Assembly (NCBI GenBank): GCA_900095095.1
Contig: FMBT01000633.1
Coordinates: 1-33,246 of the forward strand
DNA from: Fragilariopsis cylindrus CCMP1102
Lineage: Eukaryota > Bacillariophyta > Bacillariophyceae > Bacillariales > Bacillariaceae
Direction of reading: 5' to 3'
DNA: 33,246 nucleotides
The notes beneath the pieces are model-generated. The model made no database searches, was not told the origin of the DNA, and saw nothing but the letters and a program-made list of their open reading frames with translations. Below are positions 1 to 7,839 of the stretch, piece after piece (the first letter of the stretch is position 1; each line of letters starts with the position of its first letter). Made by a program: the position numbers and the translations under genes.

Positions 1-892
1 ATGTGGTATGGATCTTATTTTTTGAATGGTTCAAATGTAAAACTTTGTTTTCTTTGGGTGCACCAGCCTCCATATAGTGTATTAGGACCTTGCCTAACCC
101 TTATTCAATACACCAGCTGACTATCATACTCTTCAACAATGTTGGTTGTATTATAGAATATGAGAAACATCCTGTTGGTTGTTGTTGCATTAAAATAAGC
201 AGATACATGTAGAACAACAAGTGCACACATATTACTTTCCTACAGTGGCTCTTGTTATTATCTTATGCATGTGTGAAATGCTGCTGACTGACTATTTAGG
301 AAAAAAAGTGATGGTAGCATCTATATATATAATATAACTAGCCCACATAATGCCTACCTACCTCCTAGACCATTATTGGCAGAATGATACACGTAGAACA
401 GCAGCTGTACACATATTACTTTTGTACAGTTACTTTGGGTGTTATCTTATGTATGTATTTGATGCTGCTGACTAATTATTTTGGAAAAAAAAAAGTGATG
501 GTAGTAACTATATACACGATATAACTAGCTCAAATTGATTTAAACTAAGGAGATTATTTAGTTTTTTTTAATCTGATTTGGAGATTATTTAGATTTTATT
601 ATTTGATTTTGGCAGTTAAAATGTGGGTCTGAAACGAAATAAAAAATCGACCGTTAGGTGATTTTCTATATAATATTTTGTATCGCGCATGGCATCCGCA
701 GTACTGAGTGGAGACTCTAGAATCAAGCAAAAAATATCGAAAGAAAAGAAATAGTAGTACCGGAAATATAAAAGAGACGCTAAAATCGTGTGAGTAGACA
801 AAACAGTTAGTGTTACTTAATGTAAAACAAAAGAAAGAGAGATAGAAAAAAAACCAAAAAACCCACACTCATCGCGAATCCAACCCTAACGG
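1..892 (+). repeat. Segment Q, partial
   Basis: AT-rich non-coding satellite. It contains two diverged direct copies of a roughly 186-bp repeat (around 201 and 386, each with a GATACAYGTAGAAC start and a GCTGCTGACT core), then a T-rich stretch and the 248-bp MITE-like segment. Short open frames here repeat in every copy and lack protein-like composition. Confidence 0.7.
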
Positions 893-895
893 TTG
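648..895. repeat. MITE-like 248-bp segment with CCGTTAGG inverted ends
   Basis: The segment starts CGACCGTTAGG and ends CCTAACGGTTG, so its ends form an imperfect 11-bp inverted repeat. It occurs in every Q segment, always directly next to a minisatellite (for example about 3,157-3,405, 13,076-13,324, 15,696-15,945, 18,716-18,964). No clear target-site duplication is visible. It may be a small transposable element or just part of the satellite. Confidence 0.35.
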
Positions 896-1289
896 ATTTT
901 GCTTTTGTTTTGGTTCATCTAATTTTGTTTTGGTTCATCTAATTTTTGTTTTGGTTCATCTAATTTTGTTTTGGTTCATCTAATTTTGTTTTGGTTCATC
1001 TAATTTTTGTTTTGGTTCATCTAATTTTGTTTTGGTTCATCTAATTTTGTTTTGGTTCATCTAATTTTGTTTTGGTTCATCTAATTTTGTTTTGGTTCAT
1101 CTAATTTTGTTTTTGGTTCATCTAATTTTGTTTTGGTTCATCTAATTTTGTTTTGGTTCATCTAATTTTGTTTTGGTTCATCTAATTTTGTTTTGGTTCA
1201 TCTAATTTTGTTTTGGTTCATCTAATTTTGTTTTGGTTCATCTAATTTTGTTTTGGTTCATCTAATTTTGTTTTGGTTCACCATCTAAA
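893..1289 (+). repeat. 20-bp minisatellite array 1
   Basis: About 19 units of the 20-bp sequence TTTTGTTTTGGTTCATCTAA, led by one TTTTGC variant unit. Three units carry an extra T. The right flank is the long type, with 36 additional bases before the TATGGTGCGC of segment R. Confidence 0.95.
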
Positions 1290-1850
1290 CCATAACTCAC
1301 CGCCCAACTCGTCCTCCACCTTTATGGTGCGCTTTTAATATACGGGGATCAAATCGCAAAAAGACGGAGAGGTCGTATTTGGAAAATGTCAACTCCGACG
1401 ATTTTAGCGTCCATATTCTTTTTCCGGTAACTCTTTTTTTGAATGTGAATGAGATTTTTATGATTGATGTTTGCACGTGCTCCAAGGATGACTTATTCAG
1501 TGCGAGAAAAACGGTTGACGTCCACTACAAAAGTGTGCTCATGGGACTCAATTGTTTGATTCAAGACCAGAATCGACTAGCTTTGACTAGAATCTAAATT
1601 AACAGCGACGAAGTGCGACGATCTCTTAGGGCTCGATCTTTTTCCCATTCTCAGAAACAAAATTTGTTTTGTTTTGATGCATGATCATTTTTCTTTATTT
1701 ACCGTACAATTAACAGAGAGGGTAACAAGATTACTCGCTTATAATAATAGTAAATGATATACAACAACTAGTAGCTTCTCCACAGCCTTACTTCTTTCCT
1801 GGTAAAATAATACAGAACAAGTTTATTATATTCTACTACTACTGTATGAG
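1290..1850 (+). repeat. Segment R upstream of P frame, long-flank type
   Basis: Non-coding, conserved in every unit. It holds an ACGATTTTAGCGTC motif that is the inverted partner of one on the far side of the minisatellite, an E-box-like GCACGTGC (about 1,473-1,480) and a CRE-like TGACGTCC (about 1,516). It ends directly at the P start, so it could be the promoter and 5' leader captured with P. The 72-codon open frame at 1,379-1,597 exists only because of local indels and is not conserved in other units. Confidence 0.6.
1473..1523 (+). promoter_or_regulatory. E-box-like and CRE-like motifs upstream of P
   Basis: GCACGTGC is a palindrome containing CACGTG, the core bound by bHLH and bZIP factors. 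TGACGTCC, about 36 bases further on, resembles a cAMP-response element; TGACGT elements act in carbon-dioxide responsive genes of some diatoms (established for Phaeodactylum). Both are conserved in all R segments. Regulation of P is an inference. Confidence 0.25.
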
Positions 1851-2117
1851 ATGATGTCGTCAACTTCCGCTTCTCCTTCCGTCATTGATCGCAACAGTAG
1901 TAGAGATGGCAATAATGAAAATGGAAATGAAAATGAGAGTGGTCGAGAAACGGATGCTACTGGTGCTGATGCCAGTGACGAAGTAACAATTGAAACAAAT
2001 AATGTCGTTCTTCTTCGCAATTACAACAACGACGATGGCGATGGTGATGGTGATGGTGATGGTGATGGTGGTGTAATTGTAACAAAAAAGTTGCAGGAGG
2101 CAATCACAAGGTTCTAA
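1851..2117 (+). CDS. P frame: short acidic Asn/Asp/Gly-rich hypothetical protein
   Basis: 88 codons from the first of two adjacent ATGs. Residues 1-50 are Ser/Asn/Glu-rich and polar, followed by a short hydrophobic VVLL patch (around 53-56), then Asp-Gly repeats encoded by a GATGGT microsatellite (six DG here), then VIVT and a basic end. The last dozen codons come from the 190-bp repeat, so the frame is a fusion: the part up to VIVT is shared by all copies, whereas next to the cores it continues differently and stops sooner. I recognise no family. It looks like the 5' end of a captured host gene. Conservation between copies reflects recent duplication and does not prove selection. Confidence 0.3.
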   Translation: MMSSTSASPSVIDRNSSRDGNNENGNENESGRETDATGADASDEVTIETNNVVLLRNYNNDDGDGDGDGDGDGGVIVTKKLQEAITRF

Positions 2118-3403
2118 TACACTCTGTGAAGGTTTGTGCACCCAACCCATCCGGTGTTGTCCTTTGCAACACTTTCAAATGAGATATTTTGTTTTTCATT
2201 TGTATGATGACCTTACCTAACCCTCCTATCATTTTTTTGTATGTGTGGTTGAAGAGAAATGTAGATTTAGCTGGGTAGGTATGCACTAAAATCAGTCCTA
2301 TTTTGTAGCAAAATGCACCACAAACATTCTTGTTTGGAATGGTTCAAATGTAGAACTTTGTTTTCTTTGGGTGCACCAGCCTCCATATAGTGTATTAGGA
2401 CCTTGCCTAACCCTCCTATCACTTTTTCATATGTGTGGTTGAAGAGGGAAGTAGATTTGGCTATGCGTAGGTATGCACTAAAATCAGTCCTATTTTGAGA
2501 ACAAAATAATGTGGTATGGATCTTATTTTTTGGAATGGTTCAAATGTAAAACTTTGTTTTCTTTGGGTGCACCAGCCTCCATATAGTGTATTAGGACCTT
2601 GTCTAACCCTTATTCAATACACCAGCTGACTATCATACTCTTCAACAATGTTGGTTGTATTATAGAATATGAGAAACATCCTGTTGGTTGTTGTTGCATT
2701 AAAATAAGCAGATACATGTAGAACAACAAGTGCACACATATTACTTTCCTACAGTGGCTCTTGTTATTATCTTATGCATGTGTGAAATGCTGCTGACTGA
2801 CTATTTAGGAAAAAAAGTGATGGTAGCATCTATATATATAATATAACTAGCCCACATAATGCCTACCTACCCTCCTAGACCATTATTGGCAGAATGATAC
2901 ACGTAGAACAGCAGCTGTACACATATTACTTTTGTACAGTTACTTTGGGTGTTATCTTATGTATGTATTTGATGCTGCTGACTAATTATTTTGGAAAAAA
3001 AAAGTGATGGTAGTAACTATATACACGATATAACTAGCTCAAATTGATTTAAACTAAGGAGATTATTTAGTTTTTTTTAATCTGATTTGGAGATTATTTA
3101 GATTTTATTATTTGATTTTGGCAGTTAAAATGTGGGTCTGAAACGAAATAAAAAATCGACCGTTAGGTGATTTTCTATATAATATTTGAATATCGCGCAT
3201 GGCATCCGCAGTACTGAGTGGAGACTCTAGAATCAAGCAAAAAATATCGAAAGAAAAGAAATAGTAGTACCGGAAATATAAAAGAGACGCTAAAATCGTG
3301 TGAGTAGACAAAACAGTTAGTGTTACTTAATGTAAAAACAAAAGAAAGAGAGATAGAAAAAAAACCAAAAACCCACACTCATCGCGAATCCAACCCTAAC
3401 GGT
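2118..3403 (+). repeat. Segment Q, complete copy
   Basis: Non-coding, AT-rich. In order: 0.6 of a 190-bp repeat; two diverged copies of a 192-196-bp repeat (landmarks ATGCACTAAAATCAGTCC at 2,281 and 2,473; GTGCACCAGCCTCC at 2,371 and 2,567); two copies of a roughly 186-bp repeat; the MITE-like segment. It contains CCTAACCC telomere-like octamers and a 34-bp motif present in both orientations. No credible gene is seen. Confidence 0.75.
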
Positions 3404-4110
3404 TGATTTTGCTTTTGTTTTGGTTCATCTAATTTTGTTTTGGTTGATTTTGCTTTTGTTTTGGTTGATTTTGCTTTTGTTTTGGTTCATCTAATTTTGT
3501 TTTGGTTCATCTAATTTTGTTTTGGTTCATCTAATTTTGTTTTGGTTCATCTAATTTTGTTTTGGTTCATCTAATTTTGTTTTGGTTCATCTAATTTTGT
3601 TTTGGTTCATCTAATTTTGTTTTGGTTCATCTAATTTTGTTTTGGTTCATCTAATTTTGTTTTGGTTCATCTAATTTTGTTTTGGTTCATCTAATTTTGT
3701 TTTGGTTCATCTAATTTTGTTTTGGTTCATCTAATTTTGTTTTGGTTCATCTAATTTTGTTTTGGTTCATCTAATTTTGTTTTGGTTCATCTAATTTTGT
3801 TTTGGTTCATCTAATTTTGTTTTGGTTCATCTAATTTTGTTTTGGTTCATCTAATTTTGTTTTGGTTCATCTAATTTTGTTTTGGTTCATCTAATTTTGT
3901 TTTGGTTCATCTAATTTTGTTTTGGTTCATCTAATTTTGTTTTGGTTCATCTAATTTTGTTTTGGTTCATCTAATTTTGTTTTGGTTCATCTAATTTTGT
4001 TTTGGTTCATCTAATTTTGTTTTGGTTCATCTAATTTTGTTTTGGTTCATCTAATTTTGTTTTGGTTCATCTAATTTTGTTTTGGTTCATCTAATTTTGT
4101 TTTGGTTCAC
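3404..4110 (+). repeat. 20-bp minisatellite array 2
   Basis: About 35 very regular 20-bp units, preceded by a few 21-bp TTGATTTTGC-containing variant units. The right flank is the short type (CACCATCTATGGTGCGC, lacking 36 bases). Its partner across core 1 (array 3) has the same flank type and nearly the same length. Confidence 0.95.
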
Positions 4111-4647
4111 CATCTATGGTGCGCTTTTAATATACGGGGATCAAATCGCAAAAAGACGGAGAGGTCGTATTTGGAAAATGTCAACTCCGACGATTTTAGC
4201 GTCCATATTCTTTTTCCGGTAACTCTTTTTTTGAATGTGAATTGAGATTTTTATGATTGATGTTTGCACGTGCTCCAAGGATGACTTATTCAGTGCGAGA
4301 AAAACGGTTGACGTCCACTACAAAAGTGTGCTCATGGGACTCAATTGTTTGATTCAAGACCAGAATCGACTAGCTTGACTAGAATCTAAATTAACAGCGA
4401 CGAAGTGCGACGATCTCTTAGGGCTCGATCTTTTTCCCATTCTCAGAAACAAAATTTGTTTTGTTTTGATGCATGATCATTTTTCTTTATTTACCGTACA
4501 ATTAACAGAGAGGGTAACAAGATTTACTCGCTTATAATAGTAGTAAATAAATGATATACAACAACTAGTAGCTTCTCCACAGCCTTACTTCTTTCCTGGT
4601 AAAATAATACAGAACAAGTTTATTATATTCTACTACTACTGTATGAG
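4111..4647 (+). repeat. Segment R, short-flank type
   Basis: Same content as the R segment at 1,290-1,850 but without the 36-base insert next to the minisatellite. No gene seen. Confidence 0.6.
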
Positions 4648-4920
4648 ATGATGTCGTCAACTTCCGCTTCTCCTTCCGTCATTGATCGCAACAGTAGTAG
4701 AGATGGCAATAATGAAAATGGAAATGAAAATGAGAGTGGTCGAGAAACGGATGCAACTGGTGCTGATGCCAGTGACGAAGTAACAATTGAAACAAATAAT
4801 GTCGTTCTTCTTCGCAATTACAACAACGACGATGGCGATGGCGATGGTGATGGTGATGGTGATGGTGATGGTGGTGTAATTGTAACAAAAAAGTTGCAAG
4901 AGGCAATCACAAGGTTCTAA
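4648..4920 (+). CDS. P frame, seven-DG allele
   Basis: 90 codons, same frame as at 1,851 but with one additional GATGGC unit, giving seven Asp-Gly pairs. A T-to-A change (GCAACT) is shared only with the copy at 24,957, its counterpart in the other mega-repeat. The change is silent. Function unknown. Confidence 0.3.
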   Translation: MMSSTSASPSVIDRNSSRDGNNENGNENESGRETDATGADASDEVTIETNNVVLLRNYNNDDGDGDGDGDGDGDGGVIVTKKLQEAITRF

Positions 4921-5015
4921 TACACTCTGTGAAGGTTTGTGCACCCAACCCATCCGGTGTTGTCCTTTGCAACACTTTCAAATGAGATATTTTGTTTTTC
5001 ATTTCTATCAAAAAA
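4921..5015 (+). repeat. Partial 190-bp repeat
   Basis: The first part of a 190-bp repeat following P, cut after CTATCAAAAA where the unrelated 317-bp insert begins. Confidence 0.7.
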
Positions 5016-5332
5016 CAACTTTTTTTGGAGAATAAAATCATGGAACCCATTATATGCTTAATATTTATATGTATGCAAGACAGTGGGTACATCCAGGGGT
5101 TTACTTTCTTCGTCACAGAACAAAAACCAATAAATACCCTATTTTAGCTAAAATCCACTGAAAATAATTTTGCACGAGATGGAGCATATGAACCAGAAGC
5201 CCCAATGGTTTCGGCTTTAGGTGGGTTATTATTATTGTGAGGAAACAACATGCACAAGTGTCACGACGATCATGACATAAAATGACTGTTGTGAAAACCT
5301 CACGGGACCCATAAATAATTGAATCCCCAACA
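5016..5332. other. 317-bp insert found only beside the left core arm
   Basis: Unlike anything else in the unit; present also at 25,319-25,635. It lies between a truncated 190-bp repeat and a second P copy that starts abruptly about 16 bases upstream of its ATG. An 82-codon open frame on the - strand (5,113-5,361) runs through it but crosses into P and looks fortuitous. It may mark an insertion or a rearrangement joint. Confidence 0.5.
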
Positions 5333-5617
5333 ACTACTACTGTATGAGATGATGTCGTCAACTTCCGCTTCTCCTTCCGTCATTGATCGCAACAGTAGTA
5401 GAGATGGCAATAATGAAAATGGAAATGAAAATGAGAGTGGTCGAGAAACGGATGCTACTGGTGCTGATGCCAGTGACGAAGTAACAATTGAAACAAATAA
5501 TGTCGTTCTTCTTCGCAATTACAACAACGACGATGGCGATGGTGATGGTGATGGTGATGGTGGTGTAATTGTAACTTTAATTTAACTCATTGATTTACTA
5601 TGTAGTATAAATATATG
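5333..5617 (+). repeat. Core 1 left inverted-repeat arm (285 bp)
   Basis: Matches 11,570-11,854 in reverse complement, from CTACTACTG upstream of P to ATATATG in the core. The outer 243 bases are P sequence; the inner 42 bases (5,576-5,617) belong to the core. The arms differ at a few bases, for example TTCTCC here against TTCCCC in the right arm, and TGTATG against TGCATG. Confidence 0.85.
5349..5585 (+). CDS. P frame fused to the core terminus
   Basis: 78 codons from the conserved first ATG; an in-frame ATG 30 bases upstream, in the insert, would add ten residues but is absent from other units. It has five Asp-Gly pairs and ends VIVTLI, its last codons and stop lying in the first bases of the core. 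It shares the P body with the other copies but not the 190-bp-repeat-encoded tail. Function unknown. Confidence 0.25.
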   Translation: MMSSTSASPSVIDRNSSRDGNNENGNENESGRETDATGADASDEVTIETNNVVLLRNYNNDDGDGDGDGDGGVIVTLI

Positions 5618-6096
5618 TATATATATATGATGAGATACTCATAAATATATATAAGGCATATAAGTATATTTTATTAATCTAGCTAATTGCCTTTTTGTAG
5701 ATATGTATAGCAGACTATAACGTCTTTAAACTCGCCTCCGATAAGTGAAGAATAATACAACTTCGGTAGAACGACAGTGATGGTGTGTATATGTATGTAT
5801 GTATATATGTATGGTGATTCGATGGTGGTGATTGTAAATGATATGTAATAGTATCAACACCTCTTCAATTGTAGTAGTAGGCCGGTTCCTCTTGTACTTG
5901 ATTTGAAATAGAACTCGTTGGTGATGGTATGGTTGTAAATAGAGCAGGGTATGGCACCTGTTCGGTGATGTCTTGTGTTTATAGAATTATATGTTTGTAG
6001 AATTGTATGTGTATGTTGATGTTTGGTAGATTAGGTGTGGCTGCCTGATCGGGTAGTAGGGGTGGTCAACTGAAGGTGATTTTGGAATTAAGCAAC
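5618..6096 (-). other. Core 1 3' non-coding region
   Basis: On the coding (-) strand this is the region downstream of ORF1. It is AT-rich near the terminus, with TATG/TGTA short repeats around 5,785-5,815. No gene is seen. It is nearly identical in core 2. Confidence 0.6.
5670..5675 (-). terminator. Candidate polyadenylation signal AATAAA
   Basis: AATAAA on the - strand about 420 bases downstream of the ORF1 stop and 53 bases inside the left inverted end. In this AT-rich context the hexamer is expected often by chance; position is the only support. Also at 25,973-25,978. Confidence 0.25.
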
Positions 6097-7458
6097 TTAT
6101 ACTTCAGCGTGGTCTTGTGGTACTTCGTTTGCTGACTTATCGTTGTCTGAATCCGACGTTTCTTCTTCCGACGTGTCTTCTTCCGATGAAATTTCCAAGG
6201 CGTTATCTGTGGTACTGCCTTTCTTTTCCGAGTCGGTTGTTGCTTCTTCTTCGAGAGTAAGCTTGACTTTCTTCTTTGGGGAAGGCGTTGCGAATGGTGT
6301 ATCGGTAGTATGTTCTGGTGTGGCTGTCTTTGCCTTTCTTTTTTTATATTTGTTGGCTTGTAGATGACCGGCGTCGAAATGTTCTTGGATGGTCGCTGCG
6401 AGGTCTGCTGGTCGAGCTACATTAATGTCTGGGATGATTTTGCGATCCAGAATGGCCCGTGCCGTTTCTCCAAGGTAGTAATTTTTTGTCTGCGATTTGT
6501 CTTCTTCGACGATGAGCATTTCTTCTTCAGTCATTTTCTTCAAAGCCAACTTGACGTTGTTGTTGTGTGGGCTGTATCCTAAGAGTGTTTGGAGTTCGGC
6601 TAGTGAGAAGAAAAGTGGGAGGTCGACGAGGATGCATAGGATGCCTTCTACTTGAGGCCACAGTTGTCTGTTATACTTTTGGTCGCTGCATGTCCACTTC
6701 TTGAATCCAAATTTTTTACCTAATGAGTTGAGCAGGACTCTTTTGATAACTCTGCGTCCATCGCTGATAAGTATCTCCTCCGCTAACACATCTAGCGCTG
6801 TCTCCGTTGCATCTGTGAGCTCGTTATCCTTGTTGGAAGTTTCTAAGGTGGCTGCCTCTTGCGCATTTTTGACTTTTGTGTATTTGGTATCTAAATTCTT
6901 CAATGATGGCAAATGGCCTTCGATAGACTTGCTAATTTCCTCGGTGGCAGACTGTGACGCCTGAAGTGTTTCCTGAAGTTCGTTAATTTTGATTTTTGCA
7001 TCTGCATGTAATCCTTCTGCTGCATCGACTCCTTGTCTGTATGAGTCTATTGCTTCTCTTACTCTTTTGAGATGCTCGTGTCTACTGATAGTTGCTCCTT
7101 CGGCTGTCTTGTGCGCTGTATTGGCTGCCTTTTGTTGGTCTTGGAGTGCCTTCAGAGTTGAGGGAGTGTCGGTGATGGCCTCGTAAATGGTCATGATGGT
7201 AGATGTTGATTCAGTGATTTGTCCCTGCAAGTTGTTGAAGTGGGAGGTGGCGTTTGTGTGTAGGTCCTTTACTTCATTGGTTTCGTCCGAAAATGTTTTA
7301 CAGATATCTCTCATTTCTTCGTCTAGGGCGACATCGGTTCTTTTCAGTGTGGCTAACTCGGCTGTTAGTTGCTTGATTGCTTCGTCGTTCTTGAGAAGCT
7401 CTGCAGTGGTGGGTTTAATGGTGTTCCATAATGCATTTGGTTTCGTTATTTTCGCCAT
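6097..7458 (-). CDS. ORF1: coiled-coil, winged-helix-like, nuclear-type protein
   Basis: 453 residues from this ATG. Residues about 15-225 are helical, charged and Ala/Gln/Glu-rich with heptad-like spacing (coiled coil). About 225-335 is a globular part with helix and beta-strand alternation ending in a turn and YYLGETA strand, resembling a winged helix-turn-helix. Basic clusters YKKRKAK (371-377) and PKKKVKL (394-400) resemble nuclear localisation signals, and 418-447 is Glu/Asp/Ser-rich. Inferred role: a nuclear, probably oligomeric, nucleic-acid or chromatin-binding partner of the RT. The frame stays open upstream to a stop near 7,738 without another ATG. An ATG at 7,660 with a strong context (ACCATGG) is one base out of frame here but in frame in core 2, so the true N-terminus may be 67 residues longer. 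The order RT first, coiled-coil protein second is the reverse of typical LINEs. Confidence 0.75.
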   Translation of the reverse strand: MAKITKPNALWNTIKPTTAELLKNDEAIKQLTAELATLKRTDVALDEEMRDICKTFSDETNEVKDLHTNATSHFNNLQGQITESTSTIMTIYEAITDTPSTLKALQDQQKAANTAHKTAEGATISRHEHLKRVREAIDSYRQGVDAAEGLHADAKIKINELQETLQASQSATEEISKSIEGHLPSLKNLDTKYTKVKNAQEAATLETSNKDNELTDATETALDVLAEEILISDGRRVIKRVLLNSLGKKFGFKKWTCSDQKYNRQLWPQVEGILCILVDLPLFFSLAELQTLLGYSPHNNNVKLALKKMTEEEMLIVEEDKSQTKNYYLGETARAILDRKIIPDINVARPADLAATIQEHFDAGHLQANKYKKRKAKTATPEHTTDTPFATPSPKKKVKLTLEEEATTDSEKKGSTTDNALEISSEEDTSEEETSDSDNDKSANEVPQDHAEV

Positions 7459-7839
7459 TGTTGGTATGTCGGGATTGATGATGTTATCGAAAATAGGATC
7501 GGTAAGGCGAATGTGAAAGTTGCTTTTGTAATTGCTGAGCTGAGGATTGTGAGAGATCCCTAGGGATAGTTGACGTTGCCATGACTGTGTATTTTGCTGG
7601 GGAGGTTGTTTGGAGACCTGTGTACTGGTTTGCCTGTGTTGGTTTTGATGTAAACTCCATGGTTTCGAAACGGAATGTGTGATAGTTTCGAAATAGTTTC
7701 GAAAGACGTTTCTCCTCTTTTTTTTTAATGCAGTAACTTAGTTTTTGGTGCGGTGAACGTTGGCGCGCGCTCTTCCTGTGTTGCTTATTGGGGTGTCTGT
7801 TGGCAGCCGGCAGGTAACGAGCAGGTCGAGGCAGTCGTG
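7459..7839 (-). promoter_or_regulatory. ORF2-ORF1 intergenic region with TTTCGAAA palindromes
   Basis: 381 bases. Three TTTCGAAA palindromes lie at 7,663-7,670, 7,686-7,693 and 7,697-7,704; the last two form an 11-bp direct repeat, and the first ends two bases before the ATG at 7,660 on the - strand. It may hold an internal promoter or translation signals for ORF1. It also contains the alternative ORF1 N-terminus (7,459-7,660). The palindromes are kept in core 2 (around 27,953-27,994). Confidence 0.4.

Larger units (their letters stand above)
1..5575 (+). repeat. Block I: tandem composite units, + orientation
   Basis: Two composite units, the first truncated by the window start, plus a third P frame that joins the core. 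Order: Q (1-892), minisatellite, R, P (1,851-2,117), Q, minisatellite, R, P (4,648-4,920), a partial Q, a 317-bp insert, P (5,349-5,585). The distance between the first two P starts is 2,797 bp. Confidence 0.85.

Noticed and set aside
881..895. Telomere at this point
   Set aside because: Only one CCCTAAC motif; no tandem telomeric repeat.
893..1289. Regular short repeats as a CRISPR array
   Set aside because: Units are contiguous 20-mers with no unique spacers, no cas genes, and a eukaryotic context.
3108..3378. Hydrophobic short frames in the MITE-like segment as membrane proteins
   Set aside because: Overlapping frames on AT-rich satellite, same in each copy, with changing starts caused by one-base differences.
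4679..4906. His-rich open frame antisense to P
   Set aside because: A shadow of the GATGGT microsatellite on the other strand; its length follows microsatellite copy number.
5113..5361. 82-codon frame across the 317-bp insert
   Set aside because: Crosses a repeat joint and has no recognisable motif.
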